DNA of 64,000 bases from Sphagnum compactum (Eukaryota > Bryophyta > Sphagnopsida > Sphagnales), in assembly GCA_965153455.1 (NCBI GenBank), contig OZ234503.1, forward strand, positions 8,524,157 to 8,588,156, read 5' to 3'. The notes beneath the pieces were generated by a model. That model saw only the letters and a program-made list of their open reading frames with translations, did not search any database and had not been told where the DNA came from. A program made the translations under genes and the position numbers. Within the stretch, counting starts at the first letter, position 1. Every line of letters starts with the position of its first letter. Below, in pieces: positions 1-9,290 of the stretch.

Positions 1-849
1 TGATTTGTGACAAATAGCCTACCATTTCTTCTTTAGAAAAAGCAAGTAAATTGCAATAAATAATGATGTAGCATTTCCAAAGCTAGCAATCAAAATAGTA
101 AGTAGGAAAGACAACTTCAACACATCATAACAAATATTCCTTAAGCAAAAACAAGACTCTCTATCATTACAAGATCTTGAAAATGCAAAAAATACATTAC
201 AGTGGCATCAAAACAAGGATAAGAAAAAAAACCCTTCAAGCCTCCCTAAGAGAAGACTTCAAGCTCGTAAGGAAATGGTGGGGGTCTTAAAAAAAATGAA
301 ACTCCTTAAAAATCCTCCTAAACTCCAAGTTACCCAACCTTATCCTACATCTAGAATTTAAAACTAAAGTTAGAGGTGACATCTAGATTTTCAGTTCTAT
401 TAATAAATAATTTCTCAAAAGCGGTTATGTACATATTTTGGTTTTGTCGTGAAATCGATCTTAATGTAAAATCAGTTTTTATCTCAAAATTGGGTTTTAT
501 ATCAAATGGTAAAGTTTGATTTTTAGTTCCAAAACTACAACTCTTCAAAACTGGCCTAGAAAACTTTCTAACCTTAATATAAAATTCTTGCATTAGTTAG
601 AGATCAACAAGGAAATATTTGTTATGACTATTGAGATAAACAATCACTGATTAGATAATAGAACGTTAATAACTGACCAACATAAATGTTCACATCCCAC
701 ATAGTAAAAGGGACGTTAGAAAATGATAAATACAAAATGGACATAAACCTTTTCAATGATTGTATGTAGTGAAAAAGAAGCATGGTGGACACATAAATTC
801 TTCATTGCAAGTGTACTATTAACTACTTTTCATTAATCTAAATTATTTC
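1..849. other. AT-rich intergenic DNA, no gene seen
   Basis: I see no recognisable gene, RNA or repeat here. The only open frame (351-593, minus) is short, has no family resemblance and is AT-biased, so it is probably chance. Confidence 0.5.
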
Positions 850-1625
850 ACCTTATATAGTGTAATACGGTTATTTATGGTTATTATCAATTACATTTGG
901 CTATTTTTGGCTATTTTATGTTATTTTTGGCTATTCTAGGTTATTTCACTTTAGGTTATTTGCAGCTATTATAAATTATTTATGGCTATTCTAAGTTATT
1001 TCATCTTAAGTTACTTTTGATTATGTGATCCTATTGTTGGTTACTTTTAGCTGTTGAAGGCTATTTCACCTTAGATTATTTTTGGCAATTCTAAGTAATT
1101 CCAATAGATGGTTATTGGTGGTTATTAATGGTTATTTTATTGGTGGTTATTTAGTTCTTATTTTATTAATGGTTATTGGTGGCTATTCTATTAATGGTTA
1201 TTGGTGGATATTTCGTGGTTATTAATGGCTATTATATTAGTGGCTATTGGTGACTATTGATGGTTATTCTATTGATGGCTATTAGTGGTTATTAATGATT
1301 ATTTTATTAATGGTTATTGGTGGTTATGAGTGGCTATTCTATTGGTGGTTATTCTATCGGTGGCTATTTTATTGTTTATTATTGTATTATAAGTTATTGT
1401 TGGTTATTTTATGTTATATTACGATTATTTGTGACTATTATATTATAAATTATTGTTGGATATTATAGGCTATATTATCATAGGTTATTGATAATTATTT
1501 TATTGTAGGTTATTCTAAATTATTTTTCATAGGCTATTATTGGCCATTCTAAGTTATTTTTACTTTAGGTCATTATATTTTATTTTAGATTATTTTTAAG
1601 TTATTATACTTAGGATAAAATAATT
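850..1625. repeat. AT-rich minisatellite built on GGTTATT / GGCTATT
   Basis: About 775 bp consists almost entirely of degenerate short units with the core GGTTATT or GGCTATT, separated by 3-10 bases (for example TGGTTATTGGTGG, ATGGCTATT, TAAGTTATT). Near 1600-1710 the same motif appears inverted (AATAACTT, AATAACC), so the block can fold back on itself. It ends about 100 bp outside the outer edge of the left inverted-duplication arm. Confidence 0.8.
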
Positions 1626-1744
1626 TATAATAACATAAAGTAAAATGACCTTGAATAACTTAAAATATAACTTGAAATAACATATATTAATTTAAAATAA
1701 AATAACCTAAGGTTAGTTGAATTATTTAACACTTGGATGGAAAG

Positions 1745-2749
1745 TTTCTTAGTAGTTTTTGGACAATGTTATTTAAAGCACTAGGCACAAAACTATGTTT
1801 TAGCACGAAATTATGTCATACCACCTTGAATTTGATGGCCAAACTGAGTCTTGAAATAATTAATCGAACCTTAAAAGTTATGTTGATGATTATGTAAATT
1901 CTAGGCAAAGCTCTTGGCAAAAGTATTTTCACTTGGTGAAATTTGTTTATATTAAAAATGTCCATGTTTTGATTGGTGTGAGTCTGTTTAAGGTTGTATA
2001 TGGAATGTTTAACACCAATTTCTTGGAATGTTTCTATGACTCAAGTAGAAATACTTGATCCAATGTTAAACAAAATGGAATTAAAAAAATTAAAGATTAT
2101 ATGTTAATGGCCCAAGTTAGAGCTAAAACCTATGTCGATCAGGCAAGGTTTGTTAGAGAATTTGATATGGGGTATAGGGTGTTTCTAAAAGTGACTCCTA
2201 GGAAAAATCAATTAAGATTGGGAAAATGCTATAAGCTTTCCTTGAAATATTGTCAGCTGTTCCAAATCCTCAAAAAATTTGAAACGATGAGTTATGAATT
2301 GGGATTGCCAAATGGATGAATGTTCCAAGTGAGTTTTAAAAGAAGATTTGTGTGAAACTTCTCCAAGACCTATCACAAGTTATACTAAAATGAGAGATTT
2401 AAGCGAAATTAAAACAAATTTTGAAGTTGCAAATAAAAGCAAAATAATCACATTCTTCATAGAATATCTAATGAATTGAAAAAGATATTTTTTGAATGAT
2501 GCCATTTGAGAAAAGGAAGAAGAACTCCTTGAAAAGTTTCCTAACTTTAAGGGTATTTGGGGCAATATTTCTATTCTTGAAAGGTGGACAATGTAATGAT
2601 CCTTCGAAAAATGACAAGGAATAGGTTAAAGAATGTGATGGAAATGCAAATGAACAATGCGTGATGATGAGACCTAGGAAGTGTAAGTTATAAATTTTGT
2701 ATATAATTAAAACATTGTTAATATTATACTAATGAGACATGGGGGAGAA
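1745..2749 (+). mobile_element. Degenerate Ty3/gypsy integrase end and polypurine tract (left copy)
   Basis: Translation near 1775-1890 shows a decayed integrase core (ALGTKLCFST, then a decayed DGQTE region). Positions 2101-2316 encode a 72-residue stretch typical of the gypsy integrase C-terminus (RAKTYVDQARF, VFLKVTPRK, LGKCYKLSLKY, YELGLPN). Stops and frame changes make it non-functional. GGGGGAGAA at 2741-2749 resembles the polypurine tract, and the following TGTGAGG at 2750 would be the start of a 3' LTR. That LTR may run toward about 3560 but I could not fix its end. The same structure exists in the right arm. Confidence 0.7.
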
Positions 2750-3809
2750 TGTGAGGAGGGTTAAGAATCAAGAATGAAAGGAAAGGGGATCAATGTTTTG
2801 ATTTTTTAGAAAAAGAAAAGAAGCTTTTGAAAGTTTGATGAAATAGGTAGCAAGAGGATAGACCCTCCACATTCATTCGCAGTTGGGTGGAGAATTCATG
2901 CCTTTAATGTATTTTGTAAAGTAAACAAGAGAGGAGAAGGTTGAGAAGGCAAGCTTTGGTGTGTGCTTGCCAGATTTTGTTTGTGTGATATCCTTACTAG
3001 TTAGGTTGAATAGGAACAATCTTGAAGAGGTGATTTTCAGCTTGAAGAAGTTGCGCTGGAGGTCCATACACCTAAACCCTAAACCTAGGGCACCTAATAT
3101 CCTTTGGCGCTTCCAACCATTCCCATAGAACTATCACCACATTCACCATAACACAATACCTTGTGACCACATGCCTCAATTCTCTACTAGTATGTTTACC
3201 TCCACCCCCTTCCCCCCTCCCCAATTTTTTTTTCCAAAAAAAAAATCTTTTTCTTTTTTGCAATTGCTAACTATTTTCTTACTGCAGTATATTGGGCAAA
3301 AGATGATCATATATATGTGTAGCACCCATGTTTCCAGTTTTCCAAGTTTGGAGCTTTTGTCAATATCCCAGTTAGGTGCTCCTCATCCCTTTCCAACTTC
3401 ATCCTTTTGTCTGTAGTAGATGGGATACTTCAGTAAGATTTGTTGGGGAGAAATTTAATCCATGCAAATTAGACAAGTTGCCATTGCACTACTCACTGCC
3501 ATTCATGATGATCAAGAAGGCATGCAGATCTCTAATCTACTCCATTACTTTTGTTTTTTTTTTTTTCTAATTAATGGCCTGAAAAGAAGAATGCAATTTG
3601 TTGCAAAAAAAGAGAGGTCTACTTTATAATTTATTGAAATGTAAGTAAGGTGCTTCAAATTGAATCATGAAAAAGAAAAATCTAAACTATATTTTTAAAT
3701 ATTCTTAATTTTAATAAATTATTTCAAAACTATTTCTGAAACTATGGAATTGCAGTGAAGGATGAGCAAATTGATACATTTTCCACTGTCCAGCGCACAA
3801 TCCATGAGT

Positions 3810-5107
3810 TCATGCAGCATGAGTTGATGATGTAGGAATGCTGCAGCTCTTGAGCAAGCTGCATTCTATGGTGAGTCCAGGACCAGTGCCAAGAAGCAAG
3901 CCATATTGTTTGCCCTCGCCAGTGGTGTTTGCTCCTGCTTTGAGTGATCTGTGATGGATTTGATCCAACACGAAAAACACACTACAACTCTGCATGTTGC
4001 CATAGTTCCGTAGAATGTCTCTGCTAGCTGCTAGCCTTTGTGGCATGAGTGAAAACTGGTTCTCAATCTGGTTCAGGAATGCAGCACATCCTGGATGAAT
4101 AGCCCAGAATAGGCCGTTGCATGATGAATCCACCAGCTGCTTGTTTTCTTCTGCAGCTACTAGTTGTGCTCTGGCGTCATCCACCATCTCTCCCACGCTC
4201 TTGCACACCAGTTTTGTGTACTCTCGGCTCTGATGATAGTACATGCCAGCTTCCATCAAGTGACCCTCGAACGCTGTTTCTGTGTCAGGAACTAGCATTT
4301 CCCCGGACCATTGAATCTCGAACATTGGATCATGTTCCAGTTGGGGAACGGGCTCTGCCCCCACAATCACTGCTGCTGCACCATCGCCAAACAGTCCTTG
4401 TCCCACTAAGCCATCCAAGTAGTGCTCGTTGGGTGCTCTGAAGAAGCTCGCCGTGCAATCGCTGCAGATTACCAAGACGCGAGCGCCCTTGTTATTCTCG
4501 GCCAAGTCCTTGGCCACCCGCAAGGCAGCAGCTCCTCCCCAGCAACCGGTTTGATATAGCATCACGCGTCGTACCTTGGGTGAGAGTCCTACTGACTTCG
4601 CAACAATCAGATCGACTCCAGGCATGTTCACCACGCTTGTAGTAACCATGACGATATGGGTGATGTCCGAGACCGACCGACCCCATTTCTTGATGGCGTT
4701 CAGAGCCGCCTCTTTGGCAAGCTTAGGAACCCACTCCATCACGACTTGATGGCGATCATTCAAGACGGATCCATATAGGAGACCAAGGAAGGTACCTCCT
4801 CTAGAAGGTCCCTCCGCACCACCATGTAGCGTTTCTCGATCTGCAACTTCTCACAGATCCTCTTAAATTTCGCCTTCAGCTCCGTCTTATGATTACACTG
4901 AGTGATATCGAAGTAGTAATCAGGGTAGCTACTTTGCTCATGCACGAACGGCGGCACCGCTGTACCGATGGCCAACAACGTTGCTAAATTACCAACTGAT
5001 GCGCCACCCTGCTGCTCCTGCACTCGACGAATGGACTTAGTACTCCCAGTCTGATCAAGTCCTCTACCTTCACCGTTATAAAAACCATGATCACTAGCTG
5101 GAGCCAT
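3810..5107 (-). pseudogene. Chalcone-synthase-family type III polyketide synthase, left copy, 1-bp frameshift
   Basis: This is the inverted twin of the gene at 20970-22268. Comparing all bases I count three substitutions (two silent, one Gln/His beside the catalytic Cys) and one single-base deletion. The deletion, at 4763-4764, changes TCT CTG AAT into TCT TGA, so translation from the ATG at 5107 stops after 116 codons. The remaining 316 codons (3810-4760) stay open and still encode the Cys-His-Asn triad, but have no good upstream ATG in frame. The promoter, TATA box and 3' flank are kept. It is either a very young pseudogene or carries a base-calling error. If the base were restored, the copy would have Gln two residues before the catalytic Cys, the usual residue in the family. 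Confidence 0.93.
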
Positions 5108-5427
5108 TGTAATCTTTGACAGCCAACCTCGATCCAACGACGACCAATAAAAATTCTCGAATGGCTCAGCTTGTTAGCTCCGATGCAGCACTAGGAATCA
5201 GCTGCAATGGATGCTAATTATCTCAAATGAACGAAACTGCAAAGTCCAAGAGAACTACAAAGCAAAGATTGAAAGATCATAAAATGTTGCAGCAGCAGCT
5301 CTACTGCAATTCTCGAATCAGAAAATGGGAGTTTTGGATTTCCTGAGTGCAGTAGTCTCGAGAGATCGCTCGATCTTCAGTTTCATCACTTCCCCTTCTT
5401 AGTCCTCTTCTTCTTCCAGAGCGCTAA

Positions 5428-5434
5428 ATTTATA
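5428..5434 (-). promoter_or_regulatory. TATA box of the left polyketide synthase copy
   Basis: Reverse-complement CACTCTATAAATTTAGCGC lies about 325 bp upstream of the ATG and is identical to the motif upstream of the intact right copy. A leader of roughly 290 nt would follow. Confidence 0.6.
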
Positions 5435-5436
5435 GA

Positions 5437-5745
5437 GTGGTGTGTAAAATCAACCTGTATGTGGGCCACAGTTTGATCCTCGGTTTTTTTATTTGCCATC
5501 TTGAGTTTAGCCGGAAAGTGTGCGATATTGGGTGAATGATTAATGACATCTTGTTGCATCACCCTCCTTGTGGGCCCTCGTTTGAGAATCAAAATCTTAG
5601 TTTTCCAACCGCAATTTTGAAGTGCAGCTGGAAAGTGAGCGGACTTGTTTAATGTTATATGTGTGGTCACCCTCTATTTGGGCTGTAGTTTTACGCTGTA
5701 ATGTCTATTTTTGGTCGTCAATTTGGGTGTCGCTGGATATAAGTG
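5437..5745 (-). repeat. Degenerate ~110-bp tandem repeats in the left copy's promoter
   Basis: Mirror of 20330-20640. Each unit carries a CAAACT(G/A)(T/C)GGCCCA-like start, an AGGGTGA(C/T) motif and a CTCACTTTCC or CACTTTCCG(C) box, ending in a CTCAA-type segment. The last unit abuts the TATA box. Confidence 0.65.
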
Positions 5746-5939
5746 AGCGAAATTGGTCCGAATACGCCAGCGTGAACCAGCAGCCACCAGTGCACCAACG
5801 TGGATGGATGGCGCACTGATAGGTTGACTTTTTTTCTTGTCCTGATCAGCCCTGATCTCAGTTTTCTTTTGCAACTCTATTTTCTCGCCGCCCCCTTCCC
5901 AGTTATTTTTCCCCATCTCCGTTTTTTTTTTTTTTGAAA

Positions 5940-6200
5940 ATTTATTTTCTCCCTGCCCCCCACCCAGTTGCTTTCTTTTTCTTCAGAAACTTTCCCCCCT
6001 CCCCCACCCACCTACTACCCTCCACTGTCTCCCACAGACCTACTCACCTATAAATTTAAAATCTGCTGTTCTCATCTCCACCCACCTACGCACCCACCCA
6101 TCTATTTATCTACCTACCTTCCCTTCCACCTTCCTACCTACCAACAAACACTTTAAGTAGGTTCCTACTAAACCCCACCTACATGGCCACACCTACCTAC
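5940..6200. repeat. Pyrimidine-rich block with many CCTACC/ACCTACC motifs (left)
   Basis: The plus strand reads as runs of CCCACC, CCTACC, ACCTACCTACC and CTACCTACCTTCC. It lies about 500-770 bp upstream of the TATA box of the left gene copy. CCTACC is the core of the H-box and AC elements known from phenylpropanoid promoters. Here it may equally be a decayed (ACCT)n microsatellite. Confidence 0.6.
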
Positions 6201-6382
6201 CTAACCCCCAATTGCCACTCCAATAGACCCCCAATGGTTGAAAATGATGAGGAAAGAATGAAAGTATTGCATGGAGCTTGGTCTTGTTCACTCAAGCAAA
6301 TAACTAAGGGTAGAATTAAACTATTTTCCACCACTTGTATAAAGGTATTGTAGATTAACATTGGTTTTAAACATGATGTTTT

Positions 6383-6729
6383 AATGTGTTTTGAAAGTAT
6401 TGCACAAACTTTTGAAAATCTAGAGTATGTGAAATTCTTCAAGGAGGGTGTTGTAGGTTATGCTCCAAGCGTGTTTTGCAAATATGATGGGGGTATTGCA
6501 AATCTAACGCATATGTTTAGGGAATATGGAGCTCTAGTTGAATTTAGGCGCATCTAATGAATGTTGTACTCAAGTTTATCAAGCAATTAGGCCTAGATTG
6601 AGCAATTTGATTTGCTTATTTTAATGGTGTACTTAAGCAATGTGGATTAGATTTAGCAATATTATGTTTTTATAATTATTTATGTTATTTAACACTAGGG
6701 TTTTAGAAATTTGGGTTATGGAGATAACA
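6383..6729. other. Left-arm-only segment of about 347 bp
   Basis: In the right arm the sequence goes directly from ...ACATGATGTTTTA to AACATTTATGAC... (reverse of about 19645-19655). The left arm has 347 extra bases between these points. It shows no gene or terminal repeats, so it looks like a deletion in the right arm rather than a transposon insertion in the left. Confidence 0.7.
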
Positions 6730-8209
6730 AACATTTATGACTTTTTGCACCTTTTAAGCCTAATTAAAATTAGACCTAATATGGATTTTGGGGGAAATTT
6801 GGCATTTGCACATAGATGTCACAAGGCACATTCAATTTTTTTCTTTTTCTTTCAAGGAGAGTGGAGAAAAGCTTGCGTTGATAAACCAACCAAATAGGTA
6901 AGAAACACACCATGGCTTTCATTCATTTGTTTGTTGAACATTTAGTTAGGGTTATACATTAAGGCTTAATTAACAATTGTAATTTTTGGGCATTTATAAA
7001 TGATTGTATAATTATTAGGGTGTTTTTCATTTAACATTGTAGATATTTAGGGTTCAAGGCTTAATGTTTATTTGTTTAATGGTATCCATGTTGATATATT
7101 TACTCTTAAAGTTTCATTTAATTTGTGTTTGAATATTTGGCTTCAATAGTGGTTATGTGTTTTTTTTCCTTAAGGTCATGTGTAGTTGGTTGTTTAGAAT
7201 TATCATGGTTCATAGCATCCACCTTTAGAATTATTTAGGGTTTAATATATATTTTTAATGATATCCATGTTGATTTATCCATGAGTGTGTTTTCATTTAA
7301 GGCCAAAACCCCATTGAACAAATCAATGGCATCGCCCTTTAACATTAATGGTATGATATATCTCGTAATAAACTCCTTTCATCTTTTTTCTTGTGTTTTT
7401 ATTTAAGTTATTTTGTTCCCCCTTGGATATGGATGGTCATGGAAATATCAATTTGCAAAAACATACCACATTCGAACAAAAAAGTCCCTTGGTCGATGTA
7501 TTATTATTGTTGCAAGTGTGTATTGCACCTTTTAATTGAAACCTTACGTATATTGAATTGATTATCCTTAGGAGGATAGGGAAGTTTTTTTTTGGCATAA
7601 GTCTAGATGGCCATAAGATAGCCTTGTGATTTTTAAAACCATTTGTAAAATATTGCTTGTTTATGTGTTATGGTAAAGTTCACTTGTAGGGTTTAGGGTT
7701 AAGGGGTTAATGTTTAACGACTTTGTTGATTATGGTTATTACGATTTGTAAACATGTGAGGGTATTTCATAGGTTTTCACAAGTTGGGGACTTTTACTAT
7801 AGGGCTATTTATTTGGCAATTCAAAGCATGGGCAAAGTCCATTGTCCCAATCCATCGAGATCCAAAATTCAACAAAGTCACCTTTCTCGAATGTGGACTT
7901 GGTGTGCAAAGATGGGTTTAGGCATAGAGGCCAAAACAAGGTGGCAATTGAAACGGCATACATCTCCCATGCTTATATTTTTGAGTTTTTTGTAAGGTGA
8001 AGAAGGGGATACACAAATTCCGGTCGAATGGAATATAAGAAAACATTTGCCCCTCAATAAGATGTGAAAAATCTGATGATAAAAAATCACCTTGGACATA
8101 CTTAGTATGGTTTGACAACCTATTAACCTTTTTTATTGGTCAATTTTTCAAGTTAGGGTTAATCACTCTCGTGTCTTTTGATTTGATTCAATGAAAATTA
8201 TGTTTATGT
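6730..8209. other. Noncoding inner part of the left arm
   Basis: This is AT-rich DNA with the counterpart 18168-19650 in the right arm. The short open frames here (7723-7995 and overlapping minus-strand ones) also appear in the other arm, but they overlap each other in several frames and match nothing I recognise. Confidence 0.5.
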
Positions 8210-8215
8210 ATTTGC

Positions 8216-8394
8216 TATAATAAATTGTAATAGTGAATTATGTTAAGTATAAATGAAACATGATGTCTACATAGTGATATTATAATGAAATAACTTTCAT
8301 TAGGTGAAATCAGTAAAATGCAATGAAGTTATTTCACTTTAAAAATCCCATAGTGATTTAAGCTAGTGAATTACACCCCACTTTGGTAGTAGTG
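8216..8394. mobile_element. Terminal region of a CACTA (En/Spm) transposon
   Basis: Read on the minus strand, the segment starts CACTACTACCAAA at 8394, the classic CACTA terminal inverted repeat. It is followed by subterminal repeats (TTCACTA, ATCACTA, ATCACTAT, TTCACTA at about 8368, 8350, 8275 and 8235). The element body would lie to the left, yet the unique sequence stops at about 8210, exactly where the inverted-duplication arm begins. No opposite terminus was found in the window. Confidence 0.65.
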
Positions 8395-8462
8395 TAGGGT
8401 GATCAAATAAACCAATAAAAGTTTTGTGCCATTTCCCTCTAATTCCTAGATTGAAACACATG

Positions 8463-9290
8463 TTTTAGGCTCCTGCAATTTTGGATTTGATGTTGTGGCG
8501 TGCTACAAATGGGAAAACTGATGGCCTTGTAAGACATGCTGCTAATAGCAAAGCTTAGGCATATATTGATTCTAGATGGCTTGATTTTGCAAGTGAGTAT
8601 CGTAATGTGAGGTTAAGGCTTGTTGCTGATGGGGTTAATCCTTATGGTGAAAAGAGGAATAGTTCGTCAACTTGGCCAATCTTGCTTTTTAGTTACAATC
8701 TTCCACCATGGCTTGTGACTAAGGAATTCTTTGTCATGTTAGTATTGTTGATTCTAGGCAAGGAGTCTGGAAAGATGCATAACTTCGATGTTTACATGGC
8801 ACCTTTAATAAAGGAACTACAATTATTATGGAAGGGGGTCTTGGCATATGATGTGACAAGGACTCTTGGGCAAGGCAGATTACCCTAAAAGCCATATTGA
8901 TGTGAACAATCCATGACTACCCAACATATGGCTTGGTGTCTGGATGTGTCCACCAAGGTTACAAGGCTTGTGCAACTTGTGGACCAAATATAACTTGTAG
9001 ATATTTTGGAGAATTAGGGAAGGTTGTATATGAAGGCTTTTGTCGTTGGTTGGCAAGGAATCGCCCATACCAAAAAAATCAGAGTTTGGCTCATTTTAAC
9101 GGGAAATAATAACACAGGAGTAGACCATGCCCAGTGACTACTTCAGAAACTATTGGGAACACGGTAGAGTATGAAGCTTGGTTAGCGAATGGAAACACAC
9201 CTGGGTCAAGAGGTGATCCTTCCAAGGCCATTGGAGTGAAGCGTCACACTATCTTATATGACTTGCTTTATTTTGAGGTACAATTATTAT
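8463..9290 (+). pseudogene. TNP2-type transposase fragment of a CACTA element
   Basis: The frame around 8470-8888 reads TDGLVRHAANS, FASEYRNVRLRLVADGVNP, STWPILLFSYNLPPWL and FDVYMAPLIKELQLLW, which follow the conserved order of the Transposase_21/TNP2 family (usual motifs RHPADS, NVRLGLASDGFNPF, TWPVVLVPYNLPPW, DVYLQPLIEEL). Further along, other frames give CATCGPN, RYFGELGKVVYEGFCRWL, AHFNGK and, at about 9150-9275, VEYEAWLANG and IGVKRHTILYDLLYFE, also in family order. Several stops and frame changes make it dead. It is only part of a normal TNP2 protein. It lies outside the CACTA terminus at 8394, so it may belong to a different element. Confidence 0.85.

Larger units (their letters stand above)
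1722..8209. repeat. Left arm of a large inverted duplication
   Basis: This segment is the reverse complement of 18168-24355. The outer junction lies in the shared sequence ATTTAACACTTGGATGG and the inner one after ATTATGTTTATGT. The arm carries a gypsy 3' end, the frameshifted polyketide synthase copy, its promoter repeats and a noncoding stretch. It is about 300 bp longer than the right arm, mainly because of a left-only segment at about 6383-6729. Differences are few around the gene and more frequent toward the outer end. Confidence 0.95.

Noticed and set aside
4121-4441. 106-codon open frame antisense to the left synthase copy, also at 21637-21957
   Set aside because: It is the shadow of the conserved coding sequence on the opposite strand; composition follows the codon pattern of the real gene.
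3810-4763. Separate 317-codon gene starting at TTG in the left copy
   Set aside because: It is only the downstream half of the frameshifted synthase; no in-frame ATG or separate promoter is present.
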